From: Zygnema cylindricum
Lineage: Eukaryota > Streptophyta > Zygnematophyceae > Zygnematales > Zygnemataceae
DNA: 27,200 nt
NCBI GenBank assembly: GCA_037447655.1
Contig: JBBHKE010001199.1
Location: 35,001 to 62,200 of the forward strand
Direction: 5' to 3'
A program made the position numbers and the translations under genes. The notes beneath the pieces were generated by a model. That model searched no databases and had not been told where the DNA came from. It saw only the letters and a program-made list of their open reading frames with translations. Each line of letters begins with the position of its first letter. The stretch's first letter is position 1. This document shows, one piece after another, positions 8,178 through 17,084 of the stretch.

Positions 8178-10220
8178 CTATTCTCCTCCCTTAGAAGCTC
8201 CTCTCCTAAGCATCTTTCCTCTGGATTTGTCTGAGCACTTCTCTCTCTGTGAAATTTTTAATTTCCTGTTTTTGTTTTCTGTTTGGAGATTGGAATGTGA
8301 TTTTAGGGTTTTAAAATTACTTACTTCCTCCTTTCTAATCACCTTTTCCTTTGCTCTATCTTCCAGGTTCACTTTCATGGGAGGTGTGGCCGGCTGAACT
8401 TCGGCACTTCCCGCAATTCCTCGATGTGGATATTCGGTTTTGGCATCTATCCCTCCAAGGTGATGTACACTTGTCTTTGGACTTTTCCAAAACTCTCCAC
8501 CTGTCATTCTGCAATCAGATTTCAATTCTTTGCCTTGCCTCATGTCAGTGAAATAATTTAACTCCTTTCTTACTGTCTTCGGCAACTCCGTTTTCTGACT
8601 TGCTGACCTTCTGCCTTTTCTCTTTGCAGGATTAAATCTATCCGGATGTTTGGAGTATCTCGTGTGGAATGTCTTCCATTGAACTCCCACTGTTCTTGAA
8701 GACTCTGAATTCTGGTGAGTTTCGGACGTTCTTCCCTTTTCCGGATGCTTACTCTTTCTCTGCTGCTTGTTTCCCACGCTTTGTGAGATCTCTGAGGAGT
8801 ATTCTAGGGTTTTGCTCTGGGTTGGATTTGACAATTTTGGATTAACCTTTTTGAAACTTATTGTTTGATCCTCTTGATCATCTCTATAATCCTCTTGATC
8901 CTCTCTTTGACTAAGCCTTAATTTCCCCTTTTCTCCTCTCTTTCTCGCAGATTTCTGAGTAGTGATGGTGGAAGCTCCTTCTACTAGTGGACTTCCCTTC
9001 TTCGACGGTCTAATGATGGACTTGGCCCTTGGCCGACTTCCTATTTTCTGACCGCTCACTTGGATGAATGGTAAGTTTCCATTCGTCCCTTTTTCACAGT
9101 TTTTGTGAGTTTTTCCAATGATATATGAATCATTTCTGTTTTGGACTCTAGTGAACTCTATTGCCTTCGTCCTCTTTTGGTCCTTGCATGTCAATGTGAA
9201 GAGACTTACTTGTTCTGTTTCTTCCTCTAATGCGCTTTTCTCGGTTGTGGCAGGATCTTTCTCCTCCAAGATTGAGACTCTCTCTTGTGCTCCGGATGTT
9301 AGTTGAGCGATCGTGGCATAAGTTGGGGCCTTGGGGTATTCCTCAGATTGGAGATGGTTTTGACTTACAAGGAGATCCATCGTCGCTTCTTCCATTTGGT
9401 AATATGATTTCGGTGAGCGTTCCCTTTCAGCCTTGCTCCCACTATCGTTAATGATTCTCCGATCTTTGCTGTTTGAACTGGTGTGAGTAGGTTGCAGTAT
9501 ATCTCCCCTTTCTTGCTTGTCACTGATCTTCATCCTCCACTTGTTTCCATGTTTTCCCCTTTCGGCTGAATTTCTTTTACCACTTGTCTTTACTTTTTGA
9601 GTGACGTATTTGTTTCTATTTTGCAGATAGACGACGTTGTCTTCTCCACCTTGGTCGACATCTTGAGCTGATCCTATGTGACCGATCATTGTAACCTCGT
9701 GGTTACCTCCGATTTGATTTCTCCTCATGCCTCTGCGTACTTTGTTCGCACTTGATGCTTGGTGAGTTTCCACGCTTCCGCTTATGAGGGTTTCTTTCTG
9801 ATTTGTTATCTGTGTGTCAGCTTCTGAATCCTTCGAACTTTTGACGCACATCTGAGTTTTAAAACTTTTTCCTTTTCTGCTACCAATTTTTGCAACTTGC
9901 CATGATTTCTCTTCATTGGATGTCCATTTTGATTTCTGCCCCCTTGTTACTTGTGACAGTCTAAAATTTTTGAATTGCTTACCGGACGATTGACTGATCA
10001 GAATTGGCATCTCGTGTTGTTGCAGGTCTGCAGATTCTGATTTTTCGGATTCTATACGGAAATCCTCAAGTGGAGGTGAGGGTGGCGTAATTTGTTGATG
10101 CTCCTCGATTTGGTGAAGCCATCTCTCTTTGCGATTGACAACAACTCTTTTCGTGTGAGTTGATTTCGTTCCCCTTCTCTCTTTTCCTCCCACTATCTCT
10201 ATACACATCACGAACTTCAT
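8178..10220 (-). CDS. Retrotransposon ORF2, unknown protein (680 aa)
   Basis: A 2043 nt open frame lies on the sense strand. Judging by eye, this strand is about 40% A, and I estimate roughly 40 stops would be expected by chance in 680 codons; none is present. The product starts MKFVMCIEIVGGKERRG and is highly charged, S/T/Q/K/E-rich and probably disordered. I see no YVDD, no integrase HHCC or DDE spacing, no DTG/DSG protease site and no CCHC box. LQR/LQN/LQQ tripeptides recur because the complementary strand carries repeated CTTTGCAG- and TTGCAG-type splice acceptors. It is unrecognised, and expression is unproven. Confidence 0.45.
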   Translation of the reverse strand: MKFVMCIEIVGGKERRGTKSTHTKRVVVNRKERWLHQIEEHQQITPPSPPLEDFRIESEKSESADLQQHEMPILISQSSGKQFKNFRLSQVTRGQKSKWTSNEEKSWQVAKIGSRKGKSFKTQMCVKSSKDSEADTQITNQKETLISGSVETHQASSANKVRRGMRRNQIGGNHEVTMIGHIGSAQDVDQGGEDNVVYLQNRNKYVTQKVKTSGKRNSAERGKHGNKWRMKISDKQERGDILQPTHTSSNSKDRRIINDSGSKAERERSPKSYYQMEEATMDLLVSQNHLQSEEYPKAPTYATIAQLTSGAQERVSILEEKDPATTEKSALEEETEQVSLFTLTCKDQKRTKAIEFTRVQNRNDSYIIGKTHKNCEKGTNGNLPFIQVSGQKIGSRPRAKSIIRPSKKGSPLVEGASTITTQKSARKRGEKGKLRLSQREDQEDYRDDQEDQTISFKKVNPKLSNPTQSKTLEYSSEISQSVGNKQQRKSKHPEKGRTSETHQNSESSRTVGVQWKTFHTRYSKHPDRFNPAKRKGRRSASQKTELPKTVRKELNYFTDMRQGKELKSDCRMTGGEFWKSPKTSVHHLGGIDAKTEYPHRGIAGSAEVQPATPPMKVNLEDRAKEKVIRKEEVSNFKTLKSHSNLQTENKNRKLKISQREKCSDKSRGKMLRRGASKGGE

Positions 10221-11268
10221 TCAATGACAGTCGTTGATGTCTCCTGCTGAGCAGAGGCTGCTGAGTTTTGCTTTCTCTATCATGTTTTGTATTATTCATG
10301 GCCTGTCTCTCCTTTCTATATGCGGATTTAGGCCGGAATCTTTCTGATGCGATTCTGAACTCTCTTGTTTCTCTTTGCAGATCGCCTGTGATCATTCTGC
10401 TCTGACGGGGTTTGTCTCTCTTGCGAATACCTCTGATATCGGCGTTGCTGGTGGTCTTCTCACTCTGTGCAACCTGACTTTCCATTTTCTCCTCACTCTT
10501 TTGGTAAGTTTGTCCTAAGGTGGACAAAACTCTGCACTCTCTAAAATTTTTCTTGGTTAGTTTGTGAAGAAATGTTTCATCTCTGGTTTCTGTTGCATGA
10601 TCTAGACCCTTGTTGCGTTCGTTGCCGATACATCTCTGCATAGATTGCTCGACCCCTTCCTCTATGTGCTCTGTGCACACCATGACTTGATGCTCCTCTT
10701 CATTGCGGTAGAGGTCTGCATCTCGGTTGTCACTCTGCCAACGACTTCTAACTTCAACTATCTCTCCTTGTCCCTTTGCAGATCCATACTCGTAGTTGTC
10801 AAAATTCTTGTCGTGGAGCAACTCGTTGGCGGCGTTCGACTCGCTTGTCGACGTTGCCTCAACCACCTCAGCCTGTCTCCGCGGCGCCAGCTCCTTCCAT
10901 ACCAACATGGTAAGTGTGGTGGTAGACTGAGTAGATGACTGTTGTTGTCGGAGACTCTGTGTGGAAAATGGGTTAGTGGGCAACCTAGCCCCATAGGAAA
11001 TGATTGATGAACATGGAATGTGCTTGAGTTTGTTGTGGAAGAGCTCCTTGAATCTGCTTGTAAGTTGAGCGTTCGTCTTTGAGCTTTCTCTCCCTTTATC
11101 CCCTTGCAAACTCATTTCAAGCAACCATTGTGAATTTGTTGCTTGACTGTAGTCCTTCATTTCCTGCGGCCTTGTCTTCTGTGTGACATGGCCCTTTTCA
11201 GACTTCCCTTGACAGACTGTGATGTTTTCTGTCTCAAAGCCTGGATCTTTCAAACCAATCTGATCCAT
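10066..11268 (-). CDS. Retrotransposon ORF1, unknown protein (400 aa)
   Basis: This is the first long frame after the primer-binding site on the element's sense strand, starting MDQIGLKD about 150 nt downstream of the LTR. The predicted product is hydrophilic and rich in K, R, E, Q, S and T, with no membrane segment, no zinc knuckle and no Gag signature I recognise. It overlaps ORF2 by 155 nt in another frame, so either a frameshift joins them or a mutation split one longer frame. Stop avoidance over 400 codons on an A-rich strand is far beyond chance. The frame is open opposite exon-like and intron-like sequence on the plus strand. It may be Gag-like, a novel accessory protein, or a frame kept open for RNA stability; I cannot choose between them. 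Confidence 0.45.
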   Translation of the reverse strand: MDQIGLKDPGFETENITVCQGKSEKGHVTQKTRPQEMKDYSQATNSQWLLEMSLQGDKGRESSKTNAQLTSRFKELFHNKLKHIPCSSIISYGARLPTNPFSTQSLRQQQSSTQSTTTLTMLVWKELAPRRQAEVVEATSTSESNAANELLHDKNFDNYEYGSAKGQGEIVEVRSRWQSDNRDADLYRNEEEHQVMVCTEHIEEGVEQSMQRCIGNERNKGLDHATETRDETFLHKLTKKNFRECRVLSTLGQTYQKSEEKMESQVAQSEKTTSNADIRGIRKRDKPRQSRMITGDLQRETREFRIASERFRPKSAYRKERQAMNNTKHDRESKTQQPLLSRRHQRLSLNEVRDVYRDSGRKREKGNEINSHEKSCCQSQREMASPNRGASTNYATLTST

Positions 11269-11404
11269 TGTTCTGTCTGTTGCTGATGCAATGTCTGCAG
11301 GAATCAGTCGTGCTGTCTTCGTGGACTCGACTCTCGGACTCCTCTCATCACAGGCCGCTCTGGCAACTCGATATCTTTGACTTCGAACGTGCTAAGGGCA
11401 CCCG

Positions 11405-11421
11405 GTGGTGGGCCCATAACC
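11405..11421 (-). promoter_or_regulatory. Primer-binding site for half tRNA-iMet
   Basis: On the minus strand GGTTATGGGCCCACCAC starts at the base next to the 5' LTR. Its complement GTGGTGGGCCCATAACC is, as I recall the plant initiator tRNA-Met, its D/anticodon-arm segment through the CAT anticodon loop: 17 of 17 nt. Priming from an internally cleaved initiator tRNA is the mode known from copia, not the 3'-end TGGTATCAGAGC site of most plant Copia elements. Confidence 0.8.
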
Positions 11422-12002
11422 TGTTAGGTTGGGTCCAGCACACGGGCCTGTGGCCTCAAGCCAATGTAGCAATAACTCAACCATACACCACAAAGGTGTC
11501 CTAGTTAGCAGGTCACAAAGGTAGATACGAGATGGGAGAGGAATAGATAGAAGGATAGGATGGTAGGCAGGTTTAGAACAGCTTGTAGAATTCCATTAAT
11601 AGAAATAGCAATGTACAAATGTCCAAAGGACTTTCTATCTAATAAAGCTGTAATTATCCTCCTAAATTCCTAGATTCTCTACCTCTATGAACAATGGTTC
11701 TTCTGATGATTATAATGGTTATGTGAGATGCATTTCTGATTGCCTTTGTCTGCTATATAGCTATCTTTGCCTCTGCAAGCCTGTGTGCAATGAAATGCTA
11801 AATGATGCGTGGTCGAATGAATTGTTGCCACGTGTCTTTGTTCCACCTCTTTCAGCCGCACGCCGATTCGGTTCACTGGTACAGTAAGTGGTACGTGGAA
11901 TCGTCGGTAAGGTTCCGTACAGGTAGTCTGGTGACGTCACGCCGATATATCGACCCGATTCTGTAGTACAAAACGTATCGCCTGAACTCGCAAAAACCAA
12001 CA
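11422..12002 (-). repeat. 5' LTR of the retrotransposon
   Basis: This LTR is 581 bp, the same length as its partner. It starts TGTTGGTTTTTGCGAG and ends CAACCTAACA on the minus strand. It carries TGACGTCA (11932-11939), CACGTG (11829-11834) and the TATA motif (11752-11761), so it is expected to drive transcription leftwards in window coordinates. Confidence 0.95.
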
Positions 12003-12032
12003 TTAAGGTGATAGAGAGAAAGAAAAAAAAAC

Positions 12033-12675
12033 GTGCACTTCTTTGTTCATTATTTATTTTGAATTTTGGAGCTGAATGGGGAGGTGGAAGTCTTAGGTTC
12101 TCGATTCTAGGGTTCGAATTCTAAGGAGTACATTTTCCCAGAAAGTTGCCACAAAATTAGTGTTATTTAACTCTAATAACAATTGTCGGATGTAATACTA
12201 ACTAACTACTAATTGTTAGTAGTGATGAAATCTAAGAAATGGATACTAATAAAAATTCATCAACTCTATTAACGACGACGGTGGAGTGACGACCACTCAC
12301 AAAGTTGGTGAAGTGGGAAAAAAATAACATTTTATTTATGACAACAACATTTGAGAAAAAATTAAAAACGAATCAAAAAAAAAAAAAAAAAAAAAAGCAA
12401 ATTTAAAGCAAAATTCCAACCAACAATGAGGTCAACCTTGAAAAAGATAAATATAAAATTACATAGAAATTTATACATAAATCCCTCACTCTCTCTCGCT
12501 TCCCCTCACTCCCTCTCACAATCTCCTCTCCTTCTCCCCTCCCTACAATCCACAAAAATGGTGTGGACCATGGAAATAATCACCCAAAAACAAGAAAAAA
12601 AAATCAACTAATATAAAAAAAATTGGAGTCTTGTTGAAATTTTCGTACCCAATAAAAATACAAAAAAGATGGGTC
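12033..12675 (+). repeat. Dispersed repeat D, copy 1
   Basis: This is homologous and colinear with 22816-23534: GCACTTCTTTGTTCATTATT, GGAGCTGAATGGGGAGG, CTAGGGTTCGAATTCTAAGG, TAATACTAACTAACTACTAA, GGTGGAGTGACGACCACTCA, a CT-rich block, GGTGTGGACCATGGAAATAA, and an end at AAAAGATGGGTCTT. The 5' part of this copy lies left of the LTR retrotransposon, at 6197-6570. It contains a family A-like degenerate right end (CTCTAATAACAATTGTCGG). No protein family is evident. Confidence 0.85.
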
Positions 12676-13475
12676 TTAAGCATAAATTGTGTAAAAACAA
12701 AAATGGAAAACATTTTTATATGTTTCTTTTGATTTAGTTTTGCAATAATATATACTGTTCTTTTCATTGTTGACTATACTATCATGGTTTTCTATGTGTT
12801 TTTGTAATAACATAAAGTGAGAAAAATGCCACCTAATTCTTTAATATAGATTTTTTTTTACAGAGTTTCCCATAAGAGACCTAGAGATAAACAAAACAAG
12901 TTCAATTTTGACGAATAAAAAAACGAATAAACGAATTTCGACGATTTTTTTTTTTTTATGAATTTCGTTTTTGGTTTATGACATGTGAGCTTAAACTGTA
13001 TAAACGGCTAAAATATATGCTTAAACGTTGAAACAACCGTCAAAACGTTTCATAATTTCTGGTAATACTGTTCAAACCCAAGACTTAGTCAAATCCCTTG
13101 CAAAAACTAAGAAAAAACTTGTACATTTTTATACTTAAGATGTTGACTCTTGCGCCAAACCAGTAATACTCTTGCAAAAATAAATAATTAAGGAGAAGAA
13201 AATAAATTCCTCTGAATAAAGTTGCAAAATCTTTTTGTTATTTTATAAGATAGCACTTGCGAAAAGCTTTTTCATAAACAAAAATATTAAGCTTTTTGAC
13301 TATTGCATATTGTATAATTTTAAAGCACGCACGCATACATTATATGAGGAAGAGAAGCAAATAAATCTAATTGAGTTACGTTTCAAACATTTTTTTGTTT
13401 TTTGTAAAGATATAAAAGTAGTTGACAAAGTGACATGTGAAAATATTGGTCATCATCAAAAACGTAACCAAAGCT
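12676..13475. other. AT-rich stretch, no gene seen
   Basis: There is no recognisable coding sequence, RNA gene or TIR pair. A short CGAATAAA/CGAATTTCG repeat patch lies near 12911-12970. The longest plus-strand frame (13235-13495) has AT-driven composition and no motif. Confidence 0.5.
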
Positions 13476-13477
13476 AC

Positions 13478-13701
13478 AACGTGTTTCGCTATTAGTGTTA
13501 ATAATATTCTCACAACTTAATACATCTTTTCTACATACATGCACTTGTCCGATTTTCAATTTGAGACCACCAATCGGGAGCTGAGAATCTTACCTTTCAA
13601 CCGCAACAGTTAGATCCACAATCGGACACGTGTGTATGGAGAAAACATTTTTTCCGAGACGAAAAAAACATTAACACTAACACTAATAGCGATTCACGGT
13701 G
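13478..13701. mobile_element. Family B MITE (224 bp)
   Basis: The ends are CAACGTGTTTCGCTATTAGTG and a complementary CACTAATAGCGATTCACGGTG, flanked by TA at 13476-13477 and 13702-13703. Its interior differs from family A: CACTTGTCCGATTTTCAATT and GGGAGCTGAGAATCTTACC on one side, and CCACAATCGGACACGTGTGT on the other, themselves partly inverted. Copies are at 19928-20136 (opposite orientation) and 20368-20538 (truncated). Confidence 0.8.
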
Positions 13702-13817
13702 TACTCGAAATAGAAAACGTTTTTACAAAAAGACAAGAATACAAACATATATTTACGATCCAAATCTTGAAATAAAACAAACCAAAGTGCAAACCAGCAA
13801 GGGACTAAAGTCTAGTA

Positions 13818-14295
13818 CACCGCCAATCGCTATTAACGTATAAGTTTCTTTAGCGTGTATAAAAAATTACCGTGGTTTATGCTAATTAAGAATTTGGAAA
13901 TTTTGAAAGAAAAACATACATTTTAATTGTTTAGTTATGGTAATTTGGATCTTTGAAAAAAAAAATGTTGGTCGGAAACATGCTTACACTAATATAGGTA
14001 ACCGTCCAAAATTTGACAAATCGTACACAAATCGTACGTTCACACGGTCCAAACGCGGCTGTCGGACGAAACTAATTTATTGTACTTTTTAACTTAAAAA
14101 GGTACATTTATGTACGGTCTGACACTAATTGTACACCACTCTATTTAAAAGACAACGTACTTTCATTTTGTACGGTACTTTCAAAATAACCCTAAATAGA
14201 GTAAAGAAAAAAATAGAATAAACTACGCTATTTGAGAATATAAAAAAAAAGCCGGACGGAATTAGCGTACACTACGCTAACAGCGATTGGCGGTG
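13818..14295. mobile_element. Family A TIR element (478 bp)
   Basis: The ends CACCGCCAATCGCTATTAACG and CGCTAACAGCGATTGGCGGTG are flanked by TA at 13816-13817 and 14296-14297. The interior carries the family landmarks AAAAGGTACATTTATGTACGG and ACACCACTCTATTTAAAAG. No transposase. Confidence 0.85.
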
Positions 14296-14510
14296 TACTG
14301 CAAAAAATGTATAATTGATTTAAGATCGGTGAATCGACGGCGGGAAACGATTTTATAGTATGAGCAATGACAAAAAGACCATTAAAATCGTACAGTAGCG
14401 ATAGAAAACGTTTGCACGCTCTAAGACCCAAACTAGAGAAGTTTAAACGCAGACGTTTTTCATCTCCGAATCCCGCTCCAAAAAACAGAATGGAAGAATG
14501 AAAAAGTGCG

Positions 14511-14539
14511 TGCTCCGGGATTCGAACCCAGGTCTTCAT
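14511..14539 (-). repeat. tRNA-like B-box segment
   Basis: Read on the minus strand: GAAGACCTGGGTTCGAATCC then CGGAGCACGCAC. CTGGG-TTCGAAT-CCCGG folds as a perfect T-arm with a 7 nt loop. The rest of a tRNA (acceptor 5' strand, D arm, anticodon arm) is not recognisable, so it is not called a tRNA gene. It continues into TTTTTCATTC like the copies at 6197 and 22706. Confidence 0.6.
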
Positions 14540-14994
14540 ATTTTGAACCCTACCCAACAGGCAGTTTATGAATTGATCTCAAGGAATATCATATCCTAGT
14601 TCCCCTGCCGGTCTTCGAACAGTGTATAGTGTGAGGGGTACCGACTCACAACCCAGTGGTTAGTGACGTCAGCGAGACAATATGCTACACCGCGAATCGT
14701 TATTCGAGTCAAAGTTTAATTAGTGTTGTGAAAAAATTATCGTTATTAATGCTAATTAGGATTTTATTTTTTTAAATGTGTATTCTAATTTTGGCGTTAA
14801 TGATAATTTGGGAGTTGCAAAAAAAAGAATAATCGCCATACAATTGTATACATTAATATATGTATCCGTGTTGATTTGGAAAAGCTTTAAGTCTTAGTAA
14901 ATTAGTGTGACGACCAGAAGATAAATCTACAAGGACACGCGTCGTCACTTAAAGATCAGTACAGGTATTTTGGAAAGGCACGTACATGAACATA

Positions 14995-15235
14995 CATATG
15001 TCACACATCGAATGGGACAACGCAGCTGCGACGCAGTTGGGACAACGCAGTTGCGACACAGTTCAAGACAACGAAACTATGACGCAGACAGAACAACGCA
15101 GCTGCGGTTATGTTTCATATGGTCTGTACAGAACAGCGCAGCCGCGGATAAAATGAATATAATTTTGTACAGTACAACGCAGCCGCGGATAAAATGAATA
15201 TAATTTTGTACAGCACAACGCAGCTGCGATTGATA
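14995..15235. repeat. CAACGCAGCyGCG tandem array
   Basis: About seven variants of ACAACGCAGCTGCG are spaced irregularly. The last two lie in a directly repeated unit of about 43 bp (CGCAGCCGCGGATAAAATGA then ATATAATTTTGTACAG). CAGCTG is a self-complementary core. The array is absent from the right arm. Confidence 0.8.
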
Positions 15236-15739
15236 CGAATTTAGTCAACGGACAAGATTCATGAAATGATCACAAGTGACTTAGCCGACAAGTGTTTATA
15301 GAATCACTTAGTGTAAATAATGAGTAGTGTGATCTTAGTGGTGCCTTGGTTTTTGACGTACTTCTCAAGTACAATTGCATTGGCGATACAACATAGAGTA
15401 GATACTCATTGCGAGTATAAGGCTTAGGACTTAGAACATTTTATGTATCCAGACTTCCAAGTAGTAAAACTGCAAACAATTTTCGAGAAACTTTTGAGTA
15501 TTCTATCTTGAGAATTGTTGGGTCAATTGTACTAAAACTTTTGGAGTTGAATTCTTTATATTGCTCTATATTGTGATAGAGTTCTGTGACATTTTGATGC
15601 TGGTATAAGATTTTATGAGCACCTGTAAACATCTATTTGGTAGGATTTTTGGTAGCTTCTGAGAGTGTATGCTGTCAACTTCTACTACTGGTGCTGCTCC
15701 TCCACCTGCACCGGTGGTTGTAGAACAACATTTCTTCTT

Positions 15740-16223
15740 GAGACTCCCTCTCAAGGATTTGACCTTTTTTTTAAAGTGGCTTTTGAGTGGCTCGAGCGGG
15801 GGAACGCCCCTCACCATGTTATACCTCTTCTCTCTGCCGCACGTCTTGTCGTTGTTTCCAAACAAGCTGGCAGCATTAGTCTTATTGCTACTAGATAAGT
15901 TATGTATCAATTAGTGGCTCGTGCGATATGTATTGAACTTCAAGGGGATTTCCATGACCACTTTACACCACACGAGTTTAGAGTTGTTACCAAGGGGGGT
16001 TGTGAGGCAGTCATTCATAGCCTTCGAGCTCTTCTACACCTCCATCCGGATTGGGTGGTCCTTCAGGTGGATGTTGCCAATGCATTTAACATAGTTAGCC
16101 GTAATGCTATCTTTCGAGAGTTTAGGCATGCTCTATTGCCGATTAACCAATTTTTTCCTTTTGTGCGTGCCTTTTTTTATTGTCCAAGCCCCCTCATCTT
16201 TCCTCTTGGCGGTCTCTTTGGTG
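15740..16223 (+). pseudogene. Non-LTR reverse transcriptase fragment, broken
   Basis: One frame reads VAFEWLERGNAPHHVIPLLS, then ARLVVVSKQAGSISLIATR, an in-frame TAA (15896-15898), then VMYQLVARAICIELQ, GGCEAVIHSLRALLHLHPDW and VVLQVDVANAFNIVSR. The last block is the RT palm motif A, with its aspartate codon at 16070-16072, in the form typical of LINE-type and related plant and algal reverse transcriptases. Similarity continues through FPFVRAFFYCPSPL and stops at the right arm. Motif B and the catalytic ADD/FADD motif C are missing, as are endonuclease and C-terminal domains. It is a fragment of roughly 160 residues of a domain normally much longer, and is non-functional. The family is mixed with LTR-like arms, so this core was probably captured. 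Confidence 0.8.
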
Positions 16224-17084
16224 TGTTGTTCTACAACCACCGGTGCAGGTGGAGGAGCAGCAGTAATAGTAGAAGTAGACTTGATACACTCTCAGAAGCT
16301 ATCAAGAATCCTACCGAACAGTTATTCTTAAGTTCTCACCAATTCTTATACAAGCATCCAAGCCTCACAAAACTCTATCAGAGTATAGAGTAACAAAAAC
16401 ACTGATAACTCCCAAAGTTATAGCACAATTGACCAGACAACACTCAAGATATAATACTCAGAAGTTTCCCAAAAACTGTCTGTAGTTTTACTACTTAGAA
16501 GTCTGGATAGATGATATGTTCCGAGTCCTAAGTCTTATACTTGTGTTGAACTGGCAACACTAGTGTACTTGAGAGGTACGTCAAATCACTAAGCTACCAC
16601 TAATCTATCAAGCTACCACTGAGCTACCACTAAGCTACCACTGAGCTAGCACCGGTGATAGTAAAACAACAATCCGTACAAAATATTAGAAATCGTACGC
16701 CGTCACGAAAATTTAAATATCCGTACATGTCAGACAAATCTACATGTCAGAGTAATCCCAATTTTTTGAGCGCACTTTCCTATGCGTGCGCTTCTGATTT
16801 AATTCATTTTTTGTAAAATTTCATTTGAAAAGGTACATTTATGTACGGTTTGACATCAACCGTACACCACAGTATTTATATCTTATTGGACTTTCGTTCA
16901 TTACGCTATCTTGTACTGTACCTTAATTAACGTAAAGGAAATATTAAAATCATGTATCCTATTTAAGGAAAAAATTCCAAATTTCAGGAACCCAAATTAG
17001 AGTTATATACTCTAATAATGATTTGCGGTGTACCGCTGCATCCGGTGCGCGGGCATTATGATAAATAATTTAAGTTATACAAGT

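Larger units (their letters stand above)
8121..11427 (+). pseudogene. Antisense intron-containing gene fragment inside the element
   Basis: The plus strand has up to nine GT-AG introns with T-rich tracts: 8121-8366, 8460-8629, 8715-8950, 9071-9253, 9399-9626, 9762-10025, 10076-10380, 10504-10781 and 10910-11300. Donors include GTGAGT at 8715 and 9762 and GTAAGT at 9071, 10504 and 10910; acceptors are mostly TTTGCAG-like. Joining the last six exons (9254-9398, 9627-9761, 10026-10075, 10381-10503, 10782-10909, 11301 on) gives one frame with phases that fit and a single stop, in exon 9627-9761, over about 200 codons, ending at TAG 11425-11427 just inside the LTR. Exon 8951-9070 does not fit. The exon peptides (IACDHSALTGF, IHTRSCQNSCRG) match no family I know. 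Because it is antisense to the element, its introns would survive retrotransposition. It is probably a captured host gene fragment. Confidence 0.45.
6571..12002 (-). mobile_element. Non-autonomous Copia-like LTR retrotransposon
   Basis: A 5432 bp element has two 581 bp direct LTRs, TG...CA ends and a 5 bp TTAAG target duplication at 6566-6570 and 12003-12007. Its sense strand is minus. The 5' LTR is 11422-12002, followed directly by a half-tRNA-iMet primer site. A GAGTGGGAG polypurine tract directly precedes the 3' LTR (6571-7151). Half-tRNA priming is known from Drosophila copia, so Copia affinity is inferred from priming and the tract, not from pol. The 4270 bp interior shows no CCHC knuckle, protease, integrase, RT or RNase H motif in either direction, so it must rely on enzymes supplied elsewhere. 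It interrupts an older dispersed repeat whose second copy is at 22816-23534. Confidence 0.9.
14869..16671. mobile_element. 1.8 kb insertion with inverted LTR-like arms
   Basis: The insertion runs from TGTTGATTTGG to TAAAACAACA and is flanked by ATCCG at 14864-14868 and 16672-16676, a 5 bp target duplication set by comparison with the 26030 copy. The left arm (14869-15730) and right arm (16224-16671) are inverted complements over about 300-350 bp. Each has TG/CA-type limits on both sides: the inner junctions are GTTGTAGAACAACA and TGTTGTTCTACAAC. The arms therefore look like two LTRs in opposite orientation, or like very long TIRs. The left arm is longer because it holds a tandem array at 14995-15235. 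The 493 bp core carries a broken RT fragment. Confidence 0.75.
14688..17030. mobile_element. Family A TIR element split by nested insertion
   Basis: The left terminus CACCGCGAATCGTTATTCGAG and right terminus CTCTAATAATGATTTGCGGTG are flanked by TA at 14686-14687 and 17031-17032. Removing the 14869-16671 insertion and one 5 bp duplication leaves about 535 bp, matching the 533 bp copy at 26030-26562. The alignment to that copy is interrupted exactly at ATGTATCCG. Confidence 0.85.

Noticed and set aside
7152-11421. Plus-strand orientation of the LTR retrotransposon
   Set aside because: The sequence after 7151 has no tRNA primer match, whereas the minus orientation gives a 17 nt match and a polypurine tract at the correct ends.
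14511-14539. A tRNA gene
   Set aside because: Only the T-arm is visible; no acceptor, D or anticodon arm at the right spacing, and the same segment recurs in a repeat family.
15902-16393. A working reverse transcriptase gene starting at the methionine at 15902
   Set aside because: The frame begins after an in-frame stop inside the RT domain and lacks motifs B and C; its last 55 codons are arm sequence.
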